In this document: piece after piece, positions 44,291-54,690 of the stretch | How positions within the stretch are numbered: position 1 is the stretch's first letter | Layout of the letters: the number at the start of each line of letters is the position of its first letter | Assembly (NCBI RefSeq): GCF_030445035.2 | Contig: NC_080680.1 | Span: 45,893,212 to 45,957,211 of the forward strand | DNA length: 64,000 bases | Source: Dasypus novemcinctus | Lineage: Eukaryota; Chordata; Mammalia; Cingulata; Dasypodidae | Direction: 5' to 3' | The notes under the pieces: generated by a model | What the model saw: the letters and a program-made list of their open reading frames with translations, nothing else | Told to the model about the DNA's origin: nothing | Database searches by the model: none | Made by a program: the position numbers and the translations under genes

Positions 44291-44912
44291 GGTGTGGCAG
44301 ATTAAACCTATCTACTAGGCTAAGCAATTAAGAATCAGTTTGCCCTGTAATTTCCAGGTTTAAACCTTTTGTCAGCCATAAAATGTAAAAAACAAAGATT
44401 AGTTTAGTTTTCACATAAAGGAAGAAAATATTGATTAATGTAACCTGGCAGTCTACTGACTCAGTCTTCCACTCCCAGGTTAAACAGCAACAAAGGAAAC
44501 CAGCTTAAGCCAGTCCTATAGGCAATAATAAAAGATGCCCAAGAAAGAGCTAAGTCAATACCAAATCAGCACTAAATTCCATTCCTTATTTGACGAAGGG
44601 GAGCAGATAAACACTCAATTGGTTGGAATGTAATGGAAGAAGCGATTAAATCACAAACTTTTGCGTGGGAAAGTTAAATCTTCTTGGATAGGCTGTAACT
44701 TCTGAAGTATCCAATCTATGGGAAAAAAAAAAAGAAAAAGCGTGTGTGCTAAGCTTAGGGGTATAAATTGTGTCATTTTTCTTTGTTCGGGGCACCAGCC
44801 ATGTTTTCTGGTTGTGCGCCCCTTCTTGCAAGATTGAGAATAAATTCTTTTCTTCTCCACAATCGGGTGAGCCTTATTTTCTTCCAGAAGAAGATTTCTT
44901 TCCAACAAAAAT
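44291..44912 (+). repeat. Embedded LTR-like segment inside provirus A
   Basis: A TATA-like TATAAAT at 44,762-44,768, a 'GGTTGTGCGCCCCTTCTTGC' R-like stretch and AATAAA at 44,839-44,844, followed by a T/C-rich end, look like U3-R-U5 of another ERV1 LTR. It would start at TGTGGCAGATT (44,291) and end near CCAACA (44,907). No target duplication is seen. It may be a nested solo LTR or a recombination remnant. Confidence 0.4.
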
Positions 44913-47380
44913 AAAGGTAGTTAGTGGCTCTGTTGACAAATTTCAGTAAGTAAAGAAAAGTCCATAAAAACCATGGAGAGATCTTTCCAGGATTATGATT
45001 AAACAAATTAAGTGTTTGTGTAATGTGTTTTGAAACCTGGTAGTCGATGTGCTTTTAAAAAAATTATTCATTTTCATAACTTAAACAAAGAAAAAGTTTT
45101 AGCTTCCTGTAAAGATAGAAAGAGAACATTCCTTGCATAAACTATAATGATTTCAATTTTATTTAGCTTAAGTGTAATCTCCCAGAGTTAACTAATAAAC
45201 TAAATTAACATTATATGTACAAAATCTTTAGAGTAATAAATTTAAGTTCACGTTAATAAAATTAAGCTAAAAAAAGATTGTAGATATGCTCTCTTAAATA
45301 AATAAAGTAAATTTCTTTGGTTAGTAATTATAATTTAATAAGTTATTTAAATGTAAGGTAATTAGTCAATGTGGTTGTAGTCAATTTTAAAAAGTTTGTA
45401 AAACATCTTCCAAACTGAAAATGTTTAAATACTTCTAGTTCTAGAAGTCATTGTTAACCAAAAACTTGGATTGGTGTTGGTTGCAAAAAATAACTTCATG
45501 GTAATAAAACCTGTCTGAGGGCCACTGCAAGGTGCATATTTAAGTAAATGGTGATAAAAAGTTATCTTTATTCTATTGGGAATCTTCTGTTTCATTTTAA
45601 CAATGAAAAATAGTTTTGTTTCCTCTATTACTGAAGTAAAATACCTACTATTATCTTCATGGCAAAATTGTATAAGTAAACAGTCATTTGATATATGATG
45701 TGTTGCATTAAATTGTTTAAAATATATATAAAAACAAGGAATAAACTTTAACATTGTCAAACTCTCTTGTGCATTCAAACCAGGCCTTGAATACATTACA
45801 AGTTGCCTCTCCATGTGAATTATTGGCTAGGCTGGTCATTGACCCCTCAGTTAAAAATATTTGCTATATCAGCCTCTGGTTCTGCTCCTGAAGTCGATGG
45901 AAACTACGTTGCCATTTCAAGCTCCTGCAGCAGCCAATGATGACTTGATACAGCCAAGTGTACAATGGATATCGCCTCCAGACTGGCACTGTTCCATAGT
46001 GCCAGAGAGCACTATGCACCAGGCTGGTAAAATACTGGAAACTCTCTCTAGAATCAACGATGCTGCGACTTACTCACTGTGAAGAACGTGCTAAGTGGAG
46101 CCATGATACCAGGATACTGTAAGTAAAACTTAAACACAGTTGGCATTATGGCCTGCTCCCATGGAGAAATAACATGTAAAGTATTACAAACCTGAAACTT
46201 AAAACTACTAACAGCAACTCTGAATCCTTTGCATTAAGTAATACATTAATTAATATTAAGTGCTGTACTCTTATCCTGTACTAAATATATGCCTAATAAT
46301 TATAACGTTATCTTTTCTATTTTGGATCAACTGCAAAAGTATATTAGACATGTTAAATTCCTGGTAAATTCGTTTTCTAAACAGTTAATAAACAGGTCTA
46401 TGGAATAAGGTGGCAGTCTCAGCCAGGTTCAGTCAATTTACTATATTCTACTGTACTCTACTGTGTAGTAAAAATGAGGCTTGCTTGCTAATAATGAGTC
46501 ACCCATTGAACAAGTCAAAATTACTAGAAATTGTACAATTAAAACCAAAATGTAAAAAACTTTTATTCTGTAGTTCCGATCACTCCCACAGCTAAAAACT
46601 AAGAAAATTTCCAACTTAGTGTACTAATCCTGAATGAAACCAATTGCCCAAAGGGTGCCAGTTCACCAAGAGCATCTGACAGAGCACATGAGTGCCAATC
46701 ATTAAACAATTTGAAATGTGTCTTCAAACAAAGCTAAGTATCTATTGCAATTTCTCTCTAAAAATAAATAACTTAGAAAAATATATATATGTACTGTTCC
46801 CACCAGCTTTTAAAAAGGAGTGCCATCTTTATAAGCACCTAACCTTGTCTACCTCTGTAATCCAATGTCCTCTTTTAAAAATGGGTATTCCAAATTTTTA
46901 ATTACGTTTGTTTCTTTCAGAGTGAACATCTTATTAACCATATGAAAACTTCATCCAACTTCGTGCAGAAGGCCAGACCCATCTTCCTCCAGTTAAAATA
47001 AAATAGAGTTTTACACCTTGTTAGAAAATAACTACAGCCCATGGCCAGCAGGAAGCAGTTACAGGAAAGAAATCATCTCCCTTCAGCACCCCTTTAAGAT
47101 TAAAGGTGTAAACTCTTTAAGGGTAAAACAAAATTAATAGATGGATCTGGAGCCTGACTGAAAATCTTCGTGGGTGCTGGTGGCCCTGGGATAACTGCAG
47201 GGGGGCCCCTGCCCCAGGATTCTACTGTCCAGAGTGAAAACTTATAAACTTATGGGAACAGGCTCTTGGATGCTACACTGGAAATTGATAAGTAAAATAA
47301 TCAATCAAAAAACAAACAGCCACCCACCTCATAGCGCCAACAAAAATTATGCCAAAATTTAGCAAGTTAAACTTTGGCAT
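44913..47380 (+). other. 3' internal region of provirus A with env-region relic
   Basis: AT-rich. 46,200-46,390 and 46,920-47,130 parallel 17,890-18,070 and 18,480-18,680 of the retroposed ERV ('TTAATATTAAGTGCTGTACT', 'TTCCTGGTAAATTCG', 'CAGCAGGAAGC', 'AAGGTGTAAACTCTTTAAGG'). The membrane-anchor coding part seen at 18,361-18,468 is not recognisable between them. The frame at 45,861-46,082 has no domain that I know. Confidence 0.55.
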
Positions 47381-47391
47381 AAGGGGGGAAA
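47381..47391 (+). promoter_or_regulatory. Polypurine tract of provirus A
   Basis: AAGGGGGGAAA abuts the TGATATGAGC start of the 3' LTR, the expected place of the plus-strand primer. Confidence 0.9.
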
Positions 47392-47875
47392 TGATATGAG
47401 CTATGGGTGGGAGGCTCTTTGTCTCTTCAGAGATAACCTTACCCTAAGCTGTCTGTCCTGACTTCTGGGTGTGGGATGGTGAGAGGCTGCAGTCCTGCCC
47501 TTGGTGACCGTGGCAACTACTCCAGTCCCAGGAAACAGTTTAACGATGCAAAGTCTATAAACTTTAAATATTCAGAGAAAATGCAAACCAAATATGCTGA
47601 AAGCTTATCTAGAATATATGAAGTCCATGCTAAAAGCTTACCTAGGATGTGAAGATATATGCTAACTCAAGCCTATTGAGCACTGAAACAAAAAGACCAT
47701 TTGGCCTTTCCTCTCTGTATAAAAGGGACTCAAAAATCTTGTTTGGGGCTTGAGTTTGAAACAGAAAGCTCCCGAGTCCAGCCAGCCGTCAATAAACCAT
47801 TTTTCCTTCTCAAAATCATTCCTGAGCCCTGGTCTTTCTACACGCCAAATAATTGAACTTCTCTCAAATTCTACA
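47392..47875 (+). repeat. 3' LTR of provirus A
   Basis: 484 bp, same boundaries as the 5' LTR (TGATATGAGC to AATTCTACA), TATAAAA at 47,718-47,724, AATAAA at 47,791-47,796, followed directly by the ATAG target duplication. Confidence 0.92.
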
Positions 47876-47986
47876 ATAGCACGACCTTGTGAATGTAATT
47901 AATACTACTGAACTGTTATTTCAAGGTGGTCCAAATGGGACTTTTATGTTGTATGTATTTGAGCACAATAAAAGAATTTAAAAACC
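47876..47986 (+). repeat. Old L1 3' end, right half
   Basis: Continuation of 40,640-40,709 after the provirus: 'TGTGAATGTAATTAATACTA' through 'GAGCACAATAAAAGAATTTA', ending in a short A-rich tail. Confidence 0.8.
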
Positions 47987-47987
47987 C

Positions 47988-48230
47988 AGAGAACTGTAAC
48001 ACAAAGAGTGAAACCTAATGTAAACTTGTAAACTATGGACTTTAGTTAATAATATAGTTACAATAATATTGGTTCATCAACTGTAACAAATGTACCACAC
48101 TGACATAAAATGTTAATGGTAGGGAAAACTCCATGGGGGGAGTAATAGGGGAACTCCAGTCTTTAGGTACTTTCTGTTTTATTTTCTGTAAACTGCTCTA
48201 AACATAAAAATAAATTAAGACTAAATTTAA
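47988..48230 (+). repeat. Second old L1 3'-end relic
   Basis: 'CCCAGAGAACTGTAACACAA', 'TATGGACTTTAGTTAATAAT', 'TCATCAACTGTAACAAATGT' and 'GTAAACTGCTCTAAACATAA' are words of a eutherian-age L1 3' UTR (L1MA/L1MB-like). Confidence 0.8.
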
Positions 48231-50620
48231 AAATTGACAAATAACCAGCCAGGTGTACATCTTGGTCTGGATGCTGGCAGCATGCTGATTTCTGCCCAGA
48301 ACCGCCACAAAATAAATATGCATACTTTTGAGGGCAGATAGACATTGCAATGATGCCTTCGTGCAGTGGAGTAAGCAAAGGTTCAAATCAATTCAGCAAG
48401 AACTTTATCAACATCTGCTACATTTCACTTTCATCTGCTTATGCTGGCAGGATAAACAACAATGGCACCTGCTATCAAGACTCTGTTTGGGGCAATATAA
48501 TGTGATAAGTGAAAGGTTGGGCAGATAGAAGGCACTAAAGTAGCACAGAGAAGACAGTGATTAGCTCAGTGTAGGATGAGAAGGCATTCATTCATTCCGT
48601 AAACACTACCTAGACATGTACAGTGCACTATTAACTGGGCGAAAAACTATTTTAAAATGTATGGATTATTCTGCACAAAGGAAAAGAGACACTCCATACA
48701 GAGGGAAGCATATATATGTATAGAAACCAGAAAGAGCATGCTGTGTTTGAGGAATTATAAGAAATTCCTAACTGTGGAGAATAAAATTTGAAGGGAAGAA
48801 GCAGGAGATGTGGCTGAAGTGTGCCATAATTCCTACTATGCACATGGTGTAATTACTCACACTCTGTGCAGGAAACAGCGTAAGTAAATGTGAAGGTTCA
48901 AACCCCTGACTGTTCGTATATATCCATGACTTCATAAAAGCCTTACACTGCCAGTAAAGGTATTAGGCTTAATTCCATGGGCGTTCTTGACCTTTCTGGC
49001 CAGAACCTGGTATCTCCAGAGATCCTTACCGGGAGGTCAGGGGAATCACCTTGCTCTCCCTGAGGCTGGAGAATCCTCAGTGGGTGGTGGCTCTTCCCCA
49101 CCCAGTGCCCAATGTGGGATGGACGAGAGCCCCTGAGAACAGCGTGACTGCCTCCCCTTACACTAACTTCCCCGTCTTCCTTGGGAAGATCATTCTTTTT
49201 CTAAAAAATTCACAAAGGTGTCCCAAAGCAGTAGAACATCAAGGCCAGAAACAGGAATTGGGCTTTTTTTTTTTTTTAATAAGCTGAGATTCTTCTTTAT
49301 ACCTCAGAAGGAGAATGAGTCCTCCCTGTTAGGGGGCTTTTAGGAAGCATCTCCATGAATGCTCCCTCCCTTCCTAATTCATCCTCCTGTCTTCTTGTCC
49401 ACTATTTGGGACCCGCCCTTCCCTGTCTTCCTTCTGGTTCCTCTTTCCTTCACTCACCTCTTCTCCTGTCATGACACAGAGCTGTGGGCCCAGTCTCCTG
49501 TGGAGTCTGGAATGTTCTGCAACCTTGGGTTTCAGCTGGATGCCAGTGGGACTGGCAGACCCCCTCCTCAGGGTGCCCTCTGTCCCCAGGAGGCCCATAC
49601 CAGGAGGGTGCCAGACTGACCGTGCTCCAGTTGCCTTCTGAAGGTCCTTAAAGGCAAGCAAATTTTGTGAGAAAAAGAATTTCTTCCAAAGATTACCCTG
49701 CTTAGTCAACATAAGAAGTGTGCTCTCTTAATATAGCTTTAACCCTTCTCCTTTTGAACTAATAACACCAATCCTCTTTCCTGACCTGATTTTCATTAAA
49801 GCTTTCCATGTTAAAGGAAAAATCACTCTGCCTGAGTCACATGAGACAATAGCTTCATACTCAAATAGTTTCTTCCTCATTACCAAGTTTCTTACACGCA
49901 AAGAGAAGTGTGGGTGTGGGTGTATGTTGAGTTGTTTCATTTATTCTATCAGATATGTAAAGATACATTTGAAATTTGAAAAAAAAATCATCTTCGCTGA
50001 GGATCGGAAAACCAGAAAGAGGTTTGCACCTTTGGAGGCTTTGGGTATAAAACACACTGCCAATACCTGGTGGCTATTATTATTCTCACAAATCTGCATC
50101 TTCTCAGGAGGCTGTAAGATGCCCCTGTCTGGGTAGGACCTACCACCCTGACTTAGCTGGGGTCTGTGGCCCCTCCCAGAGAAGGGAGACTGAGAGACTG
50201 TGTCAATTACCTCTCAGTACAGCCCTGAACCTTAGATTCTAATGGAGGACACAGGGTTGCAGCTTTCTCATTTTTTATCTGGTCCAGGATTTTAATATGT
50301 TCTCTTATTGCTCCCAGATCACCTCCAAATACAACAGCCTTTTAAAATAAAGACAGAAGGGACACACTGTTCATGAAATCTTTCTGTTTCTGCAGGAATC
50401 CATCATTTTCTTCTGTCATCACCCAAGATAGCACCTCAAAGCCAACCCGTTCTTTGAATCATCCCTACTTACAGTGATAGGTGGAAACACACAGGGCTAC
50501 ACATAAACATCATTTGCCAGCGTAAAATAACTGGAAAAATCTACTACTAATCACTGTTCTCCCCTAATCAGGTCTTCTGTTGCCTTCCCTGCATATTGGT
50601 CTTAATTTGTTTTTTTAAAG
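48231..50620. other. Unassigned non-coding sequence
   Basis: About 2.4 kb with no recognised gene. It includes a 16-base T run at about 49,264-49,279. 48,590-48,650 faintly resembles the 'ttattgagcacctactatgtgcca' class of ancient repeat. Frames at 49,051-49,712 are short and on both strands. Confidence 0.4.
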
Positions 50621-50624
50621 TGAA

Positions 50625-50748
50625 CAAGTATCCCTCGATTCAGCAGTCTCTCTCTGGGGAATTTGATAGAAATAAAATCATCTTTGCATAATGGTGTGTG
50701 TAAAGGTTACTTAAAGCAGCATTATTTATAGGAACAAAAAGAAAATGA
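50625..50748 (+). repeat. Ancient L1 ORF2 fragment
   Basis: 'GAAATAAAATCATCTTTGCA' and 'AAAGCAGCATTATTTATAGG' match the late ORF2 region of old L1s. The PCNP pseudogene landed at or near its 3' edge. Confidence 0.6.
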
Positions 50749-50763
50749 GACTGAGGCGGGAAA

Positions 50764-51726
50764 ATGGCAGCCCCAAAGGCAGGAGAGGAGAGGCCGCAGC
50801 GAGCTGGAACCATCCGAGGAGCTGAAGAAGCAGCAGAAAAGCCTGTGAAAACAAAAACTGTTTTTTCCAGTAATGGAGGGGAAAGTTCCAGTCGCAGCAC
50901 TGAGAAGCGATCAACTGAAGAAGAAGCTGGAGCCCTCCCAACAAAACTTACAAAGATCTCCAAGTTTGGATTTGCCATAGATAGACGACAAAGCAAGCAC
51001 CAGCCATATCCATCAAACTTGGATCAAGTAAGCCTAAAGAAACTGTTCCAACTCTTGCTCCCAAAACCCTTTCAGTAGCAGCAGTTTTTAAAGAAGATGA
51101 AGCTAGTGAGCCAGAGAACATACCCCCTGAAACAAAGATGAGGTTGAAGAATATTGGAAGGGATATACCAGCAATAGTAGGACTGAACTCCTTCAACAAA
51201 GGAAAGCATGGATTTTCTGGCAACCAGAGGCTATGGGAGTGAAATATGAAATCTCATCTTGGGGAAGCGGATGTGGCTCAACTGATAGAGCATCTGCCTA
51301 CCATATAGGAAACCTATATGCCTACCATATAGGAAACCCAAAGCCTCCTAATCCATGTGGAGCTGGTCCATGCGCAGTGCTATCACGCGCAAGGAATGCC
51401 ATGCCGGCAGGGGAGTCCCCCGCATAGGGGAGCCCCACATGCAAGGAGTGCACCCCTCAAGGAAAGCTATCCTGCACGAAAAAAGCTTAGCCCACCTGGG
51501 AGTGGCACCGCACACATGGACAGCTGACACAATAAGATGGCACAACAAAAAGGAGATATAGATTCCCGGTGCTGCTGAGAATGCAAGTTTGCATAGAAGA
51601 ACACACAGTGAATGGACACAAGAGAGCAAACAACGGGGAATGGGAGGGAAGGGGAGAGAAATAAATAAAAATAAATCTTTAAAAAAAAAACCTTATCTTG
51701 GAAATGTCCATGACCAAGACAATTAA
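50764..51726 (+). pseudogene. PCNP: Processed pseudogene of PCNP, split by a SINE
   Basis: PCNP encodes a small PEST-containing nuclear protein linked to ubiquitination. The translation from ATG 50,764 carries its recognisable segments [20 protein letters not shown] and [10 protein letters not shown] frameshift follows after about residue 75, the next part reads in another frame ([14 protein letters not shown], then [16 protein letters not shown]), and a TGA stands where an arginine codon is expected (about 51,239-51,241). The last residues GNVHDQDN and the TAA (51,724-51,726) lie beyond a DAS-III SINE at 51,263-51,691. There are no introns and the order is co-linear, so it arose from mRNA. 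3' UTR-like sequence continues to about 51,990. Confidence 0.92.
51263..51691 (+). mobile_element. DAS-III SINE inside the PCNP pseudogene
   Basis: Head 'GGAAGCGGATGTGGCTCAAC', body and A-rich tail. 10-mers CTCATCTTGG (51,253-51,262) and CTTATCTTGG (51,692-51,701) flank it with one mismatch. A short tandem repeat of 'GCCTACCATATAGGAAACC' lies inside the head (about 51,296-51,340). It inserted between the codons for SHL and GNV of the pseudogene. Confidence 0.93.
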
Positions 51727-52009
51727 ATGATGTGTTTTGAGATTGGGGTGTGGGGGTGGTATAAAATTAAAAGGAACAGTTTCCTTTTTAAAAGAATGGT
51801 ATAAGACTACCTTTGGAGCCACACTTTTTTTTTTAAGATTGAGTGGACACTAATAAATTAGAGTTTGAATTACAGGTAATTTATGTTTTATATACAGATT
51901 TCAACCCATTTGCTAATTTTGTAGTTTCATGTGATTAGTTTCCAAAGGTTACAGTTAATAAAGAAATCAGAAATGGTACCTTTTCAAGAATTGCCTATTT
52001 TTTTTTACA

Positions 52010-52580
52010 TTTTAAAAAAATTTATTGAAGTATATCACTCATACATAAACTTACATAAACAATAAGTGTACAATAATAGTTGTGAACTTACAAAACAAAT
52101 ATATATAACATCATACAGGCCTCGCATAACTCACCCTTCCACCAATAACTTATATTGTTTTTAAATCTTTTTAACTAATTATTAAAGAGAATTGTCAAAA
52201 TATTACTACTAAACAAAGTATTTCCCCCCAACCAATCCTATTATTATTATCGTTACATCATTTATATATGAACATACATAAACAATTAAGTGTATAGTAA
52301 AAGTTGAACTTACAAAGCAAACATGCATAACATCATACAGGGGTCCCATACATCAACCCTCCACCAATACCTTGCATTGTTGTAAGACGTTTATTACAAA
52401 ATCTTACTACTAATCATAGTCTTCATCCTACATTTGGTGTGTTTTTCCTCAAAACCAATTATTATTTTTTAATATATTTTTTATGACAGAAGTTGTAAAC
52501 TTACAAAACAATCATGCACATGTGCAGAATTCCCAAACAACACCCCTCCGTCAACACACCACAATGTGGTGTATCATTTG
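52010..52580 (-). repeat. Repeated modules in the L1 3' UTR
   Basis: Three related blocks on the plus strand: 'GAACTTACAAAACAAATATA' (about 52,084), 'GAACTTACAAAGCAAACATG' (about 52,307) and 'AAACTTACAAAACAATCATG' (about 52,496). The first two are followed by a CATCATACAGG word and a 'CCACCAATA' word. They form a diverged tandem array of about 190-225 bp units. Confidence 0.7.
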
Positions 52581-53104
52581 CTACAGATGAAATAATATCA
52601 TCTGATTGTTACCATGTCCATAGTATACATTTGGCTCACATTTTCCATACTGCCTCAGTATCAACACAGTACATCTCTCACATAGATGCAAGAATATTAT
52701 ATTATTACTACTAACCACAGTTCATAGGTCACTCCAGCTGTGTTTTTCTCATGCTTCTCCACATCCCCAACACCCTGCAGTAGTGATATACATTTGCTCT
52801 AGCTAATAAAGGTCACTTCTTTATTTGTACCATCAGCCACAATTCTGTCATCCACCTCTTGGTTTACTGTGCTATCCAGTTCCTAGATTAATCTCTAGCA
52901 TTTTATCAATTGGCATTTACGTAACTAGACTATCATTTTCAATCACATCCCCATTTGTAAACTAGCTGTTACTCACTGTGTGTTACCATCCATTCTATAC
53001 ATTTCCACATTTTTACAGTAAAGCTAATTAAAACTTCTACATACATTAAACATTAGTAGTCTACTCAGTCCTTCTCATCTCCTTTAAGAATCCACCACCT
53101 ACCA

Positions 53105-53760
53105 CCATGTCTTGAAGATATTTTCCAATAATTTCTTCCAGAAGTTTTTGGCTCTTGCTTTTATTTTTAGTTTTTTGATCAATTTTGTGTTAATTTTTGG
53201 GTAAGGTGTGAGATAAGGGTTGTCTTTCCTTCTTTCAGCTATGGATATCCAATTCTTTCAGCATCATTTGTTGAATGGATTGTTCTGCCTGAGCTGTGAG
53301 AGTTTGACAGGCTAGTCAAAAATCACTTGACCATACATGTGAGGGTCTGTTTCTGAACCATAAATTTGGTTCCATTGGTCTATTGTGTCTGTCTTTAGGC
53401 CAGTACCATGCTGTTTTTACCATTATAGGTAGGTATTATAATTTAAAGTCTGGAGATGAGGGTTCACTTTTCCATTTTATGATGTTTCTGGCTATTCAGG
53501 AGTCCTTACCCTTCCAATTAAATTTAATGAACATGTTTTCAATTTTTTCTTTAATGCTGGTGGAATTTTTATCGGGATTGCATTAAATCTGTATATCAAT
53601 TTGAGTAGAATTGACATCTTAATGATATTTAGTCTTCCAGTCCATGAGCATGGAATGTTCTTCCAGGTATTTAGGGCTTTTGTAATTTGTTTTAACATTG
53701 AGTTGCAGTTTTCTGAATACAAGTGCTTTACATCATTGGTTAAGTTTATTCCTGACTATT
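53105..53760 (-). pseudogene. L1 ORF2 C-terminal fragment
   Basis: The minus-strand frame 53,492-53,722 includes KALNTWKNIPCSWTGRLNII and [20 protein letters not shown], the conserved region just after the RT domain. The same region at 19,130-19,230 in the plus-strand L1 confirms the assignment. Confidence 0.88.
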
Positions 53761-53799
53761 TGAGTTTTATCTGTCATATTTTATTTTCACCATTCTTCT

Positions 53800-54690
53800 G
53801 ACACTTTTAGTTACTTTTACTGATATAATCTTCATTTCTAGACTCTCTTCCAGGCCCCTCTCTCCTGTCTTTTCTTTTCAGGCTCTAGCACAGCCTTTAG
53901 TATTTCCTGAAAATCTGGTCTCTTGCTTAGAAATTCTCTCAGTTTCTGTTCATCTGTGAATATTCTAATTTCACCCACATTTTTGAAAGACAGTCTTGCT
54001 GGATATAAGATTCTTGGCTGAAAGGTTTTCTCTTGTAATATCTTATATATATCAGACGACTTCTTGCCTCCATGGTTTCTGGTAAGAAATCAGCACTTAA
54101 TCTTATTGGATATCCCTTATATGTTATGCATTGCTTTTCTCTTGCTGCTCTCAGAATTCTCTCTTTGTTTTTGGCATTTGATATTGTAATGAGTATATGT
54201 CTTGGAGTTGTTCTATTTGGATTTTTTTGGATGGGAGTACATTGTGCTTCTGGGACATGGATATCTATGTCCTTCAGTGGGGTTGGGAAATTTTCTACCA
54301 CTATTTCTTCAAATATTCCTTCTGCCCCTTTTCCCTTCTCTTCTCCTTCTGGAATACCCATGACATGTATGTTTGCATGCCTTTTGCTGTCATTTAGTTC
54401 CCTGAGACCTTGTTCAAATTTTTCCATTCTTTTCTTCACTTCTTCTTTTGTATGTTCACTTTCAGGGGCCATTTCTTCAGGCTCACCAATCCTTTCTTCT
54501 GCCTACTCAAATCTGCTATTATATGATTCCAATGTTTTTTTAATTTCATTGATTGCACCTTTCATTCCCATAAGATCTGTTATTTTTCTATGTATGTTTT
54601 CAAATTCTTCTTTGTGCTCATCCAATGTCCTCTTAATATCCTTAATCTCTTTAGCCATCTCACTGAATTAATTAAGGAGATTTGTGTTAA
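53800..54690 (-). pseudogene. L1 ORF1 protein relic with a long intact frame
   Basis: The frame 53,939-54,472 (177 codons, minus) spans the RRM and C-terminal domain: IHVMGIPEGEEKGKG, NRTTPRHILITISN, ERILRAAREK, ITYKGYPIRLSADFLPETME. Upstream, in the same frame, lies the coiled-coil part, interrupted by a TAG. The C-terminus is altered by a frameshift after about residue 145. A 199-codon plus-strand frame over the same DNA is its shadow. Confidence 0.88.

Larger units (their letters stand above)
40710..47875 (+). mobile_element. Gammaretrovirus-like provirus A, gag/pol not recognisable
   Basis: 7,166 bp: 5' LTR, proline-type primer site, about 6.2 kb of internal sequence, polypurine tract, 3' LTR, with a 4-bp ATAG target duplication (40,706-40,709 and 47,876-47,879). 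TG...CA ends, 4-bp duplication and tRNA-Pro-like primer site place it with gammaretroviruses (ERV1). The longest internal frames are 144 codons (plus) and 132 codons (minus), and none looks like gag, protease, RT or integrase. Only the 3' part (46,200-47,150) parallels the env/3' UTR region of the retroposed ERV at 17.9-18.7 kb. The element is dead and presumably depended on other retroviruses for its proteins (inference). Confidence 0.85.

Noticed and set aside
40710..47875. Possible intact retroviral genes in provirus A
   Set aside because: No frame above 144 codons and no recognisable gag, pol or complete env; only an env/3' UTR-region relic.
54072..54671. Longest open frame in the window (199 codons, plus strand)
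   Set aside because: It is antisense to the L1 ORF1 relic, whose minus-strand frame has the recognisable domains. The plus frame is low-complexity Ser/Phe/Leu-rich.
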